From the NCBI GenBank assembly GCA_045635565.1, contig JAZTVX010000021.1, positions 1 through 64,000 on the forward strand: 64,000 nt of DNA, in the 5' to 3' direction. The notes under the pieces are model-generated. The model made no database searches and was not told the DNA's origin. It worked only from the letters and a program-made list of their open reading frames with translations. This document shows positions 43,560-53,585 of the stretch, piece after piece. Every line of letters starts with the position of its first letter. The stretch's first letter is position 1. The position numbers and the translations under genes were made by a program. Source of the stretch: RGIG4140 sp045635565. Its GTDB lineage: Bacteria; Pseudomonadota; Alphaproteobacteria; CAAHEQ01; UBA3637.

Positions 43560-44447
43560 TTACTTATTGCGTTGTTTTATCATATAAGCCACTTCTTTTA
43601 AAATATTGCCTTCTTTTCCGAAGATGTCAACACATTGTGCGGCTTGTTGTGCGTGATAATGTGCCAGTTCCTGTACCCGTTCAATGCCGTACAATGTTAT
43701 AAATGTTGTTTTGTGGGCATTTGCATCTTTGTGCAGTGTTTTTCCAACAATTTTATCATCTCCTAACGCATCAAGTAAATCATCCGTTATTTGAAATAAT
43801 AAACCAATATGAGAAGCATATTTTTTTAAAGAAGATAATATTTCGTCAGAACAATGAGATAAAATACAAGGGGATATACACGCATATTCAAGTAATGCCC
43901 CCGTTTTTAATATTTGCATTTGGCGAATTTGATTTTCGGATAATGTTATTGTTTCGCCCAAAATATCAATCATTTGACCGCCAATCATGCCTTGTGAACC
44001 AGCACATTTAGCCAGCATATGTACCAATTGACATTTTTTATCAGGTGATACAATCCAATCCGGATTGGTTAATAATTCAAAGGCTTTTGTTAATAAGGCA
44101 TCTCCCGCCAAAATAGCCGTTGCTTCATCAAATTGAATATGTGTTGTCGGTTTGCCTCGTCGTAACACATCATTGTCCATAGCCGGTAAATCATCGTGAA
44201 TCAAAGAATATGTATGTACCATTTCCAATGAGCAGGCAACTGTCCACAAATCTGTTTCGGAACATCCCAGTATATTACCGATTGTCAGAACAAAAAACGG
44301 GCGTAAAGCTTTTCCCGTGCTGATAGAAGAATATTGCATGGCTTCGACAACACGTCGTGTCAAATCATTCGGTAAAGGCAAAACACTTTCAAGTTTGTCA
44401 TTTAATACCCTGCGAATAACCGTAAAATCATTTGTTAAGTTGTTCAT
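43560..44447 (-). CDS. ispA: Farnesyl/geranyl diphosphate synthase
   Basis: Start at ATG 44447 (MNNLTNDF), inside the end of xseB; a longer frame lacks support. The 295-residue prenyltransferase joins IPP to allylic diphosphates. First Asp-rich motif: SLIHDDLPAMDNDVLRRGKPT; second: QITDDLLDALGD. GKALRPFF and GGQMIDILGE fit short-chain synthases of the IspA type. The 20-bp overlap with xseB and the order xseB-ispA are common in proteobacteria; dxs, often the third member, is absent. Confidence 0.94.
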   Translation of the reverse strand: MNNLTNDFTVIRRVLNDKLESVLPLPNDLTRRVVEAMQYSSISTGKALRPFFVLTIGNILGCSETDLWTVACSLEMVHTYSLIHDDLPAMDNDVLRRGKPTTHIQFDEATAILAGDALLTKAFELLTNPDWIVSPDKKCQLVHMLAKCAGSQGMIGGQMIDILGETITLSENQIRQMQILKTGALLEYACISPCILSHCSDEILSSLKKYASHIGLLFQITDDLLDALGDDKIVGKTLHKDANAHKTTFITLYGIERVQELAHYHAQQAAQCVDIFGKEGNILKEVAYMIKQRNK

Positions 44448-44676
44448 CAAAATCTTCCGTTCCGACTGGTGTATTGCCGTCAATAACCAACAAATCGATT
44501 TTTGATTTGGCATTTTTTAATTTTTCCGTGCACAAATTACGCATTTTGACACCTCGTTCGTATGCTTGTACGGCTTCCTCCAATTTAATACGACCACTTT
44601 CCAACAAGCGAACGACATTTTCCAATTCAATCATGGCTTCTTCAAAAGATAAATCTTCAATCGGTTTATTATTCAT
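44428..44676 (-). CDS. xseB: Exodeoxyribonuclease VII small subunit
   Basis: An 82-residue protein with the XseB pattern: LSFEEAMIELENVVRLLESGRIKLEEAVQAYERGVKMRNLCTEKLKNAKSKI condensed to two helices, with the family residues SFEEA, LE.GR, LEEAV and YERG. With XseA it degrades single-stranded DNA; xseA is not in the window. It lies 17 bp after the Cys/His-tail gene and overlaps ispA. Confidence 0.95.
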   Translation of the reverse strand: MNNKPIEDLSFEEAMIELENVVRLLESGRIKLEEAVQAYERGVKMRNLCTEKLKNAKSKIDLLVIDGNTPVGTEDFDEQLNK

Positions 44677-44693
44677 AGGTTATTCCTTAATTT

Positions 44694-45125
44694 TTAATGA
44701 CCGCAGGTGCATTTATGGGTGTGATGATGACATTCATCTTGTTCGCAATCATCTGTTTTTGTCGTATGACAACAGCATTCATCTGACATGCAAGATGATT
44801 TTTTGGTTTTAGTTGAACATCTTTTGTTTTTTTGATGTTCTTCAAAGGCTTTACGGGATGCGTGCGAATCAATCAGTTCTTTTTCACGCAAAGCAATTTT
44901 GTTAATTAAATCCCAAACCGTTTCTCGTGTTGAAAAAGCATCTTGAATTGTATTGATATCTGTTTGTGTTTCTTCAATCTGATTCAATAACTGCATCAAT
45001 TCTTCCTGTAAATCGAATGCGTTATTTGAAATAATCTGCATTTCTTCCAATAGGATTTTCGGATTTTGTGAGGTTTCTAATAATTTATTCAGATGATTTA
45101 TTTTTTTTTCAATTTCTGCTTTCAT
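44694..45125 (-). CDS. Coiled-coil protein with Cys/His-rich metal-binding tail
   Basis: A 143-residue soluble protein. Residues 1-100 are a coiled coil (KINHLNKLLETSQ, LQEELMQLLNQIEETQTDI). The last about 40 residues hold nine Cys and eight His in clusters: CSTK, SSCMSDECCCH, CEQDECHHHTHKCTCGH. This tail should bind several Zn, Cu or Ni ions. I recognise no family. AAAGGGA precedes the ATG. It is the first gene of the xseB-ispA-nth run, which is odd for a metal-handling protein. Confidence 0.75.
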   Translation of the reverse strand: MKAEIEKKINHLNKLLETSQNPKILLEEMQIISNNAFDLQEELMQLLNQIEETQTDINTIQDAFSTRETVWDLINKIALREKELIDSHASRKAFEEHQKNKRCSTKTKKSSCMSDECCCHTTKTDDCEQDECHHHTHKCTCGH

Positions 45126-45207
45126 GTTGTTTCCCTTTCATTTTTAATTACTCTAAACAATCTCATTCCTAAATACAAGTTTTTTATTCTAAAAAAATCA
45201 AAAAAAT

Positions 45208-45236
45208 TTGACTTTGATAATAACGAACGTTAAAAT
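45208..45236 (+). promoter_or_regulatory. Promoter of the efflux operon
   Basis: TTGACT (45208-45213), 17-bp spacer, TAAAAT (45231-45236). A short dyad, TAAC GAAC GTTA, at 45221-45232 overlaps the spacer and -10 and could bind a repressor. Confidence 0.75.
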
Positions 45237-45306
45237 ACGTCCATTAAAATAAAAAATGAACAAAGAATGATAAAATGACGTTTATTCAGTAGAGGAGTTT
45301 TGAAAT

Positions 45307-46671
45307 ATGCAATTAACGCTTAAATCTGTTTTGTTATTAACATTGACTTCCGTTGCTTTGCTGAGAAGTTATTCCGCCTTGTCATCAACGGATATTTTTT
45401 CTGTTTATCAGGCCAAAGCCCCACAAGGTTGTGTTGATAAAGATATCGGCAAGGGAAAAATCGGTTTGGCAGAGTTGATTGAAATCGGATTATGCAACAA
45501 TCCTTCGCTTAATCGGGGATATATGCAGGTTAAGGTTTCTGAGTCAAGTTTAGGTAAATCAAAATCTGAATATTTGCCTCAAATTTCAGGAACGGCAGGT
45601 ATATCAGATACATTTTCGAAAAATGAAAATTTGGGAACATCTAAATCTGATCCGTACAACGGTAATATAGCCTTATCATGGCTTTTATATGATTTTGGTG
45701 GAAGGAGTGCTCGTATTGAGCGTGAAAGGGCATATCTTAATCAAACACAATTTACGTATAATGCGTTATTGCATGATACCATTTTGGCAATCAACAATGC
45801 GTATTTAGATTTATTAAGTAGTCAAGAAGTGTTAAAAAGTGCTAAAACCAGTCGTGGAAGTTATCAAAAATCATTTGAGGAGTCGTCTCGTCGGTATGAA
45901 TTAGGATTGGTTTCATTAAGTGACAAGTTGCAGGCAAAAACAAGTTATGAACAATCAAAATTAGAAGTTGTAACAGCTGAAAATACTGTTAAGCAAAATC
46001 AAGGTAATTTGGCTATTTTGCTTAATTTATCACCTGATACGACCTTTAATTTAAAAAGTCCATCCAAAAACGATGATATTACACGTTTGGCAACAGGTAC
46101 TCAAACCGTTCAGGATTTAATGAACTTGGCTATTGAATTACGACCGGAAATTAAAAGTTCACAAAGTGTTGTAAAAGCAGCAAAAGAAAACATTGATGTT
46201 GCGAAGTCATTGAATATGCCTACTATCTCGGCAACTGGTCGGTTGACATTTAACGATGATTGGAAATATCATAATCCGTATGAATATGGTTCATCTGCAG
46301 GTTTTAATGTATCTGTCCCTTTATTTACGGGATTTTCAAACACATATAATATTTATCAGGCAAAGTACGGATATCATCAGTCAAAATACGGTTTAATCGA
46401 AACGCAAGATATGGTTAAAAATGAAGTATGGGCTTCATTCCAGAATTACAATACGGCTGTAACGGCTTATGATATCAGTCAAAAAGTGTTGGAAAGTGCC
46501 GAAGAAGCCGAACGTGTGGCTTTTGCCATGTATCAGGTCGGAAAAGGTGATATTTTGACACTTTTAACAGCCAGTTCTAATTTAGCATCGGCACGGAAAG
46601 AAGTTATTGTTGCTTTTTATGCTGTTCTTAAAAGTAAATCAAATCTTTATCGTGCAATTGGGAGATTTTAA
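45307..46671 (+). CDS. TolC-family outer membrane efflux protein
   Basis: A 454-residue protein with a signal peptide ending near SYSALSS. It has the two repeats of the outer-membrane-factor family, each a pair of long helices and two strands: first GLAELIEIGLCNNPSLNRGYMQVKVSESSLGKSKSEYLPQISGTAG (shortened here), second MNLAIELRPEIKSSQSVVKAAKENIDVAKS with FNVSVPLFTGF. The trimer forms the exit duct for the MacAB-like pump encoded just downstream (2 bp gap). GAGGAG precedes the ATG. Confidence 0.93.
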   Translation: MQLTLKSVLLLTLTSVALLRSYSALSSTDIFSVYQAKAPQGCVDKDIGKGKIGLAELIEIGLCNNPSLNRGYMQVKVSESSLGKSKSEYLPQISGTAGISDTFSKNENLGTSKSDPYNGNIALSWLLYDFGGRSARIERERAYLNQTQFTYNALLHDTILAINNAYLDLLSSQEVLKSAKTSRGSYQKSFEESSRRYELGLVSLSDKLQAKTSYEQSKLEVVTAENTVKQNQGNLAILLNLSPDTTFNLKSPSKNDDITRLATGTQTVQDLMNLAIELRPEIKSSQSVVKAAKENIDVAKSLNMPTISATGRLTFNDDWKYHNPYEYGSSAGFNVSVPLFTGFSNTYNIYQAKYGYHQSKYGLIETQDMVKNEVWASFQNYNTAVTAYDISQKVLESAEEAERVAFAMYQVGKGDILTLLTASSNLASARKEVIVAFYAVLKSKSNLYRAIGRF

Positions 46672-46673
46672 TT

Positions 46674-47843
46674 ATGGATAATACAACCCAAACATCATTT
46701 GTAAAACACGGTTTTACGACAGTATGGCAAAAAAAATGGTTGCGATACGGTGTGTTAATTATTTGTATTGGTGGAATGTTGTTGTTTTTTATGAACAAGG
46801 GTCATTCTTTAACAGTTAAAAATTTTGACATTGTATCCGTTGAACGGGGTAATATTGTTGAGACGGTTACGGCAACAGGTAAAATACAGCCGATAAACAC
46901 AGTTAGTGTCGGCACTCAAATTTCAGGTATTGTTGAAACGGTTTTGGTTGATTATAATGATGAAGTTGAAAAAGGCCAGTTGCTGGCTCAACTGGATACG
47001 GCATTATTAACGGAAAATAAAAATGATGCCAAAGCCCGTTTGGATTTAGCATTGGCAAAGCAAAAAATTGCCCAACTCAATTATAATCGATATCAAAAAC
47101 TACATAATGATAAACTGATTGCCAAGGCTACATTTGAAGAAACTGAAATCGCTTTAGCAGGGGCTGATGCTGATGTATTAACAGCAACGGCAGATGTTAA
47201 TAAGGCAGATAGAAACTATGGGTATGCACAAATTACCTCACCTGTATCGGGAACAGTCATTTCAAAAGAAGTAGAACAAGGACAAACGGTTGCTGCCAGT
47301 TATCAAACACCAACTTTATTTTTAATTGCCGAAGATTTATCAAAAATGCAAATTGAAGCCAATATTGCCGAAGCCGATATCGGTTCTATTGTGAAAGGAA
47401 TGTCGGCTACTTTTACGGTTGATGCTTATCCGAACGATACATTTAATGGGGTGGTAAAACAAATTCGATTGTCACCGACAGAAGAATCAAACGTTGTGAT
47501 GTACACGGTTGTTATTGATGTAGATAATTCTTCCCGTAAACTTCTTCCCGGTATGACAGCATTTGTACATATTGTTGTTCGTGAAGCACATGATGTACTA
47601 CGCATTCCGACAAGTGCTTTACAATTCAAACCTTCAACTCTTTTGAAACAGTACGTTGAAAAAAGGAAAGTCAATTTGAAAGCCACTGAAAGCATGGTTT
47701 ACCAGTTTAAAAATGGTAAGTTGATACCGGTTGTGTTTGAACGAGGTATATCTGATGTTTCTTTTATTGAGGTTAAGTCCGGCTTAAAAGAAGGAGAGGG
47801 TGTTATTACTGAATTTCTTCAACGAATGGGTCGTCGCTCATGA
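46674..47843 (+). CDS. macA: MacA-type periplasmic adaptor
   Basis: A 389-residue membrane-fusion protein with one N-terminal membrane helix (about 24-42). The lipoyl half-motifs are seen in VSVERGNIVETVTATGKIQPINTVSVGTQISG and YGYAQITSPVSGTVISKEVEQGQTV, with a helical hairpin between them (AKARLDLALAKQKIAQLNYNRYQKL). The beta-barrel and membrane-proximal parts follow. It joins the MacB-type pump to TolC. The next start overlaps its stop by four bases (ATGA). Confidence 0.9.
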   Translation: MDNTTQTSFVKHGFTTVWQKKWLRYGVLIICIGGMLLFFMNKGHSLTVKNFDIVSVERGNIVETVTATGKIQPINTVSVGTQISGIVETVLVDYNDEVEKGQLLAQLDTALLTENKNDAKARLDLALAKQKIAQLNYNRYQKLHNDKLIAKATFEETEIALAGADADVLTATADVNKADRNYGYAQITSPVSGTVISKEVEQGQTVAASYQTPTLFLIAEDLSKMQIEANIAEADIGSIVKGMSATFTVDAYPNDTFNGVVKQIRLSPTEESNVVMYTVVIDVDNSSRKLLPGMTAFVHIVVREAHDVLRIPTSALQFKPSTLLKQYVEKRKVNLKATESMVYQFKNGKLIPVVFERGISDVSFIEVKSGLKEGEGVITEFLQRMGRRS

Positions 47844-48553
47844 ATGATAAAGTAATTGTTGTCCAAGATTTGTGTAAAACATATTACATGAGCGGAGGAT
47901 TGTCTCAATCTGTTTTGAAATGTATTTCATTTGAAATTACCACTGGTGAGTTTGTTGCCATTATGGGACATTCCGGTTCGGGCAAATCAACATTGATGAA
48001 TATTTTAGGTTGTTTGGACCGACCGACGGATGGTACCTATTTGTTAGATGGTGAAGATGTTTCATCTCGCACAGATGAAGAATTAGCACGTATCAGAGGA
48101 CAAAAGATTGGTTTTGTGTTTCAAAACTTTAATTTAATGATGAAACGAACATTAGCCGATAATGTTTCGCTTCCGTTGATTTATCAGGGATTTAAAGAAA
48201 AAGAACGTTATGAGAAAGCCAAAGAAATGCTTTCTGCCGTCGGCTTGGTTGGGTATGAGGATCGTTTGCCATCACAGATTTCAGGTGGTATGCAGCAGCG
48301 TGTTGCCATTGCTCGGGCTCTTATCAATCATCCGGCTATTATTTTTGCCGATGAACCGACGGGTAATTTGGATACACAAACATCAGATGAAATTATGCGT
48401 TTGTTTTCAGAACTTAATCAAAAAGGCATTACCATTGTTCTGGTAACTCATGAAGAAGATGTTGCCAACTATGCTCATCGTATGATTAAAATAACAGACG
48501 GAAAAAAAGAATATGATGGCCTTCGTTCAGATTATTTAAAGGAAGCAAAATGA
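47840..48553 (+). CDS. ABC transporter ATPase, MacB/LolD type
   Basis: A 237-residue ATPase with Walker A GHSGSGKST, Q-loop VFQNFNLMM, signature ISGGMQQRVAIARAL, Walker B IIFADEPTGNLD and the H-loop THEED. The text matches the MacB/LolD group. Here the ATPase and the permease are separate genes, unlike E. coli MacB, where they are fused. The ATG overlaps the macA stop and the stop overlaps the permease start, so all three proteins are coupled. Confidence 0.93.
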   Translation: MNDKVIVVQDLCKTYYMSGGLSQSVLKCISFEITTGEFVAIMGHSGSGKSTLMNILGCLDRPTDGTYLLDGEDVSSRTDEELARIRGQKIGFVFQNFNLMMKRTLADNVSLPLIYQGFKEKERYEKAKEMLSAVGLVGYEDRLPSQISGGMQQRVAIARALINHPAIIFADEPTGNLDTQTSDEIMRLFSELNQKGITIVLVTHEEDVANYAHRMIKITDGKKEYDGLRSDYLKEAK

Positions 48554-49767
48554 TTTATCAAATTTTAAAAGAGGCATGGATTTCTATTAGTGCGTATAAA
48601 TTGCGGACTTTTTTAACCATGTTGGGTATTTTAATTGGTGTCGCTGCTGTGGTAATGATGGTATCTGCCGGTCAAGCTGTTCAAAATGAAATTACCAAAA
48701 CATTTGATTCCATGGGTACAAATTTAATTATCATCGGGCCGGGAGAAACTGTTAAAGGCGGTATTCGTGGGGGCAGGGGCAAACCAACTGTTACGTTTGA
48801 AGATATTGATTCACTTAAAACGTTAAAAGACGTTCAGACGAGCAGTTATGTTGTTAATTCTGCTGTTCAGGCTGTCTATGGTTCCAATAATTATGGTGTA
48901 AGTGTATATGGTACAACACCGGATTATATTGATATCGGTAATTGGGAAATTGAGCAAGGGCAAATGTTTTCTGAAAAAGACCTGCGTTCTGGTAAACCTT
49001 ATATTGTTATCGGACAAACGGTGGTGGATGAATTATTCGGTCTTCAAAATCCTATTGGAAAAGTTATTCGTTTAAAAAGCCAACCTTTTACTGTTATCGG
49101 TGTATTAAAAGGCAAGGGAGATGGTATGATGGGGGATGATCAAGATAATATTGTTTTGATGCCCGCAACCACGTTAAGACAACGCATACATGCCGGTATG
49201 CGCCATAATTTTGCTAATGTTGGATTTGTTAAAGCGGTTAGTGAAGATAAAATGGAAGTAGTTGCCAATCGTATTGAATACCAATTAAGAGCTCGTCATC
49301 GTTTGAAAGAAGGTGTTGTCAATGATTTTAGTGTCCGTTTAATGACTGACATTGTTGAAAAAGTACGCCGTGTCGGATTTATTTTGTCTGCGTTATTAGC
49401 GGCGATTGCTTCCATTTCTTTAATTGTTGGCAGTATCGGAATTATGAACATGATGCTTGTATCCGTTACGGAAAGAACACGGGAAATTGGTACTCGAAAA
49501 GCATTAGGGGCTCCGAATAAATGGATAATGGTGCAATTTTTGACGGAATCAATTCTGATTTCATTTATGGGGAGCTTTATTGGTATGATATTAGGTGTAA
49601 TGCTATCTCAAATCGGTGGGGCAATATTGCAAAAAGAAGTTCCGATTTCTATCTGGTCAGTGGTCATATCTGTGTTAGTTGCTATTATTGTCGGTGTTGT
49701 ATCAGGTTTAATGCCTGCTATAAAAGCCATGAAACTTGATCCGATTGAAGCATTAAGATATCAATAA
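48550..49767 (+). CDS. ABC transporter permease, MacB type (FtsX domain)
   Basis: A 405-residue permease with four membrane helices: one near residues 17-42 and three in the last 140 residues. The large periplasmic MacB domain lies between. Family text: AYKLRTFLTMLGILIGVAAVV at the start and SIGIMNMMLVSVTERTREIGTRKALGA with LDPIEALRYQ at the end, all typical of MacB. The system would expel macrolides, peptides or lipids through the TolC-like protein of the same operon. Confidence 0.93.
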   Translation: MIYQILKEAWISISAYKLRTFLTMLGILIGVAAVVMMVSAGQAVQNEITKTFDSMGTNLIIIGPGETVKGGIRGGRGKPTVTFEDIDSLKTLKDVQTSSYVVNSAVQAVYGSNNYGVSVYGTTPDYIDIGNWEIEQGQMFSEKDLRSGKPYIVIGQTVVDELFGLQNPIGKVIRLKSQPFTVIGVLKGKGDGMMGDDQDNIVLMPATTLRQRIHAGMRHNFANVGFVKAVSEDKMEVVANRIEYQLRARHRLKEGVVNDFSVRLMTDIVEKVRRVGFILSALLAAIASISLIVGSIGIMNMMLVSVTERTREIGTRKALGAPNKWIMVQFLTESILISFMGSFIGMILGVMLSQIGGAILQKEVPISIWSVVISVLVAIIVGVVSGLMPAIKAMKLDPIEALRYQ

Positions 49768-49804
49768 TGCTTTTATTTAACGAAAGACTATTTATGCAAG
49801 AAAA

Positions 49805-49839
49805 CAAAAAAAACGGAAGAAAAAATCTTCCGTTTTTTT
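49805..49839. terminator. Bidirectional terminator between efflux operon and nifJ
   Basis: Stem AAACGGAAGA / TCTTCCGTTT (49811-49820 with 49826-49835), loop AAAAA, with A-run before and T-run after. Confidence 0.9.
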
Positions 49840-49849
49840 ACTTGAGCAT

Positions 49850-52800
49850 CTAATCTTCATTTTTGGCTAAACGTTCATACAATTTGAAACGTTTATCAAT
49901 TTGTTCTTGGGCTTTTAAAACCAATTTGTCGTAATGGTCTGCATTGCTTTGGCGTACAGCTTTAAAACGAGTTTCTGTTGCCATAAATTCAGATATCGGA
50001 CGGGTTGGTTTACTGTCCAATTGGAACGGATTCAATCCTTGTGCTGAACGACGAGGATCAAATCTGTACAACGGCCACAACCCCGTTTCAACAGCCATTT
50101 TTTGGTGTTCTAATCCCATTTTGCCAATATCATAACCATGTGAAATACAGTGACTGTATGCAATAATCAACGATGGCCCGTTAAAACTTTCTGCTTCGTT
50201 GATGGCTTGCAAAGCATGCATGTCTTTTGCACCTAATGAAATACTGGCGACATAAACACCCCCGGATGACATAGCTATCATACCCAAATCTTTGCGAGGT
50301 TGCTCATTACCGGCAATGGCAAATTTTGCTGAAGCTCCAATAGGTGTTGCTTTGGAACGTTGACCACCGGTATTGGAATAAACTTCGGTATCCATAACCA
50401 TAATATTCACATTTTTACCAGAGTAAAGAACATGATCTAATCCACCATAGCCAATATCATATGCCCAACCATCACCACCTAAAATCCAGACGGATTTTTT
50501 AACCAAATAGTCAGCATTATCAAATAATAACTTGGCTTTGGGTGTATTCATTTGTGATAATGTTTTCTTCAAAATGGTAATCCGATTGCGTTGTTCAACA
50601 ATGCCTTGTTCTGTTGATTGGTCGGCACTCATGATAGATGATACCAAATTTTCGTCCAAATCAAGTTGCATGCTTGTCAACAGTTGACGGGCAAATTCTG
50701 TTTTTGAATCAACGGATGTACGCATACCCAATCCAAATTCGGCATTGTCTTCGAATAATGAATTAGCCCATGCCGGTCCCCGACCATCAGCATTTTTGGC
50801 GTAAGGTGTTGTTGGCAAGTTACCACTGTAAATGGATGAACAACCTGTTGCATTGGCAACAATCAATCGGTCACCGAACAATTGTGTTATCATTTTAACA
50901 TACGGTGTTTCACCACAACCGGCACAGGCACCCGAAAATTCAAATAACGGACGCATTAAAGCCACTGATTTAATTTGTTTTGGTGAAAGTTTTGTTCTGT
51001 CGGAATCAGGCAAAGACATAAAGAAATCAAAATTTTGAATATCTTTGTTTAAGTGTGTTTCAATCGGAACCATGGTAATGGCTTTTTGCTCTGGATTGTT
51101 TCTGTTTTTTGCCGGACAAACTTGTGAACACAATGTACAACCCGTACAATCTTCCGGAGCAACTTGAATAACATATTTATCACCGGCAAATTCTTTTCCT
51201 TTATAATCAGTACATTTAAACCCATCTGGTGCATGTTCCAAATGTTGCGTTGCAAAAGTTTTGGCTCGAATGGCGGCATGTGGACAAACAGATACACATT
51301 TACCGCATTGAATACATAAATCAGGATTCCATTCCGGAATATCTTGAGCGATACGTCGTTTTTCATATTTTGCCGTATCTGTTGGCCATACCCCATCAGC
51401 TGTCCATTCAAATGAACTGACAGGTAATTGTTCTCCTCGACCTTCAATAATTTTTCCTGTTACTTGTTTAATCAATTCCGGAGCATCTTCCGAAACGCCA
51501 GTTTGACGTTTGTAAACTGAATTAACGGCACCGATTTTGATTTCATGAAGGTGAGCCAATGATTCATCAACGGCTTTAATGTTGGCATCAACAATATCCT
51601 GACCTTTACGTGCATATGTTTTTTGAATAGCTTTTTTAATTTTTTCAATGGCTAATTCTCTGGGTAAAACACCGGATATTGCAAAAAAGCATGTTTGCAT
51701 AATGGTGTTAATGCGTCTGCCCATACCGGTTTTTTCGGCAACATCCATAGCATCAATAGCATATAATCGAATGTTTTTATCAACGATTTCCTGTTGAACT
51801 TCTATTGGTAAAGAATCCCATACCTTATCGGTTTTTTCATTTGAATTGATAAGAAAAACAGCATTTTGACTGGCATAGGATAACACATCTGTTTTAAACA
51901 GGAACGGTGTATGGTGACAGGCAACAAAATCAGCTTGATTGATTAAATACGGAGCCTTAATAGGATTTTTGGAAAATCTTAAATGAGAAATTGTCATCCC
52001 ACCTGATTTTTTGGAATCATATACGAAATAGGCTTGCCCGTAGTAATCATCACCGTCCGCAATAATTTTAATCGAGTTTTTATTGGCACCAACCGTACCG
52101 TCCGAACCTAATCCGATAAAGACAGAACGGTTTACATCTTTTCCTTCAATATTGAAAGTATTATCGTATGATAAAGATAAATGCGTGACATCATCATTGA
52201 TACCAACAGTAAAATGAGCCTTTTCTTTATTTTCAAAGATAGCCTTTACCATGGCCGGTGTAAATTCTTTTGAAGATAAACCATATCGACCACCTAAAAT
52301 TTTTGGCATATGCGATACAGCACCATTTGAAACACCTTCTGCCAAAGTTGACACAATATCGAGATATAACGGTTCCCCAACTGAACCGGATTCTTTCGTT
52401 CTGTCCAAAACGGATACATATTGAACCGTTTTCGGTAATGCTTCAATAAAGGCTTGTTTGGGGAAGGGACGATATAAATGAATACCGATAACCCCATATT
52501 TTGTTCCATTCTCATTCAGTGATTTGACGGTTTGTTCAATTGTTTCAACACTGGAACCAATGGCAACTATAACATGTTCGGCATCTTGTGCCCCATAATA
52601 TTGCACCAAATGATAAGCCCGTCCTGTTACTTCTTCAAAACGACGCATAGCTTTTTCAACCAATGTAGGACAAGCATTATAGTATTTGTTTGATGCTTCC
52701 TTAATCTGGAAGAAAACATCCGGATTTTGTGCTGTTCCCCGAATTGTCGGATTTTCGGGTGTTAAAGCATTTTTGCCCGTAAAATCGGTCGGAATGTCTG

Positions 52801-53392
52801 CCATCAATTCTTTTAATTCTTCATCGGAAATTAAATCAATTTTATTGATTTCATGAGATGTTCTGAATCCGTCAAAAAAGTGAATAAACGGAATGCGTGA
52901 AAGGAATGTGGACATTTGTGCAATAGCCGCAAAGTCTTGTGCCTCTTGAACGGAATTGGAAGCCAACATCGCAAAACCCGTTTGACGACAAGCCATAACA
53001 TCTGAATGGTCACCAAAAATAGATAAGGCGTGACCGGCAATCGTTCGAGCGGCAACATGCATAACAAATGGTGTTAATTCACCGGCAATTTTATACATAT
53101 TCGGAATCATTAACAATAAACCTTGTGACGCCGTATATGTCGTTGTGATTGAACCGGCTTGCAAAGAACCATGCACAGCTCCGATAGCACCGGCTTCGGA
53201 TTGCATTTCCAAAATTTGAGGGACTTTGCCCCAAATATTTTCAACACCGGCAGCTGACCAGGTATCTGACCATTCACCCATCGGAGAAGATGGTGTAATC
53301 GGGTAAATAATTGAAACTTCATTTAATTTATGTGCAACAAATGCTGCAGCTTCATTTGCATCAAGCATTTTTGTTTTGTGTTTTATAGACAT
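49850..53392 (-). CDS. nifJ: Pyruvate:ferredoxin (flavodoxin) oxidoreductase
   Basis: A 1180-residue single-chain enzyme, full length. It oxidises pyruvate with CoA to acetyl-CoA and CO2 and passes electrons to ferredoxin or flavodoxin, a core step of anaerobic metabolism. Domains in order: pyruvate-binding part (YPITPSSPMGEWSDTW), transketolase-like CoA part, gamma domain (GLGSDGTVGANKNSIK), a two-cluster ferredoxin module (CIQCGKCVSVCPHAAI and CTGCTLCSQVCPAKN) and the TPP domain (GCGETPYVK, GDGWAYDIGYGG, VYSNTGGQ). It is monocistronic with a good promoter, and points to an oxygen-sensitive lifestyle. Confidence 0.96.
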   Translation of the reverse strand: MSIKHKTKMLDANEAAAFVAHKLNEVSIIYPITPSSPMGEWSDTWSAAGVENIWGKVPQILEMQSEAGAIGAVHGSLQAGSITTTYTASQGLLLMIPNMYKIAGELTPFVMHVAARTIAGHALSIFGDHSDVMACRQTGFAMLASNSVQEAQDFAAIAQMSTFLSRIPFIHFFDGFRTSHEINKIDLISDEELKELMADIPTDFTGKNALTPENPTIRGTAQNPDVFFQIKEASNKYYNACPTLVEKAMRRFEEVTGRAYHLVQYYGAQDAEHVIVAIGSSVETIEQTVKSLNENGTKYGVIGIHLYRPFPKQAFIEALPKTVQYVSVLDRTKESGSVGEPLYLDIVSTLAEGVSNGAVSHMPKILGGRYGLSSKEFTPAMVKAIFENKEKAHFTVGINDDVTHLSLSYDNTFNIEGKDVNRSVFIGLGSDGTVGANKNSIKIIADGDDYYGQAYFVYDSKKSGGMTISHLRFSKNPIKAPYLINQADFVACHHTPFLFKTDVLSYASQNAVFLINSNEKTDKVWDSLPIEVQQEIVDKNIRLYAIDAMDVAEKTGMGRRINTIMQTCFFAISGVLPRELAIEKIKKAIQKTYARKGQDIVDANIKAVDESLAHLHEIKIGAVNSVYKRQTGVSEDAPELIKQVTGKIIEGRGEQLPVSSFEWTADGVWPTDTAKYEKRRIAQDIPEWNPDLCIQCGKCVSVCPHAAIRAKTFATQHLEHAPDGFKCTDYKGKEFAGDKYVIQVAPEDCTGCTLCSQVCPAKNRNNPEQKAITMVPIETHLNKDIQNFDFFMSLPDSDRTKLSPKQIKSVALMRPLFEFSGACAGCGETPYVKMITQLFGDRLIVANATGCSSIYSGNLPTTPYAKNADGRGPAWANSLFEDNAEFGLGMRTSVDSKTEFARQLLTSMQLDLDENLVSSIMSADQSTEQGIVEQRNRITILKKTLSQMNTPKAKLLFDNADYLVKKSVWILGGDGWAYDIGYGGLDHVLYSGKNVNIMVMDTEVYSNTGGQRSKATPIGASAKFAIAGNEQPRKDLGMIAMSSGGVYVASISLGAKDMHALQAINEAESFNGPSLIIAYSHCISHGYDIGKMGLEHQKMAVETGLWPLYRFDPRRSAQGLNPFQLDSKPTRPISEFMATETRFKAVRQSNADHYDKLVLKAQEQIDKRFKLYERLAKNED

Positions 53393-53421
53393 GTTTGTTC
53401 CTTTCGAATATTCTGTGTTTT

Positions 53422-53450
53422 TTTATACAGGAAACAAAATCAAATGTCCA
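53422..53450 (-). promoter_or_regulatory. Promoter of nifJ
   Basis: Minus strand: TGGACA (53445-53450), 17-bp spacer, TATAAA (53422-53427). Confidence 0.65.
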
Positions 53451-53545
53451 ATAAAAAAATATGTTCATGATAATAATTAAGACCATAATTTTCAAAAGTG
53501 AAGGTGGTAACAAATAATAAAAATACAATTTGTGATAAATTATAC

Positions 53546-53574
53546 TTGAAAAAAAATTTTTTAGGGTATATATT
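53546..53574 (+). promoter_or_regulatory. Promoter of tRNA-Val
   Basis: TTGAAA (53546-53551), 17-bp spacer, TATATT (53569-53574), 12 bp before the tRNA. Confidence 0.7.
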
Positions 53575-53585
53575 GCTTTCTCGTT

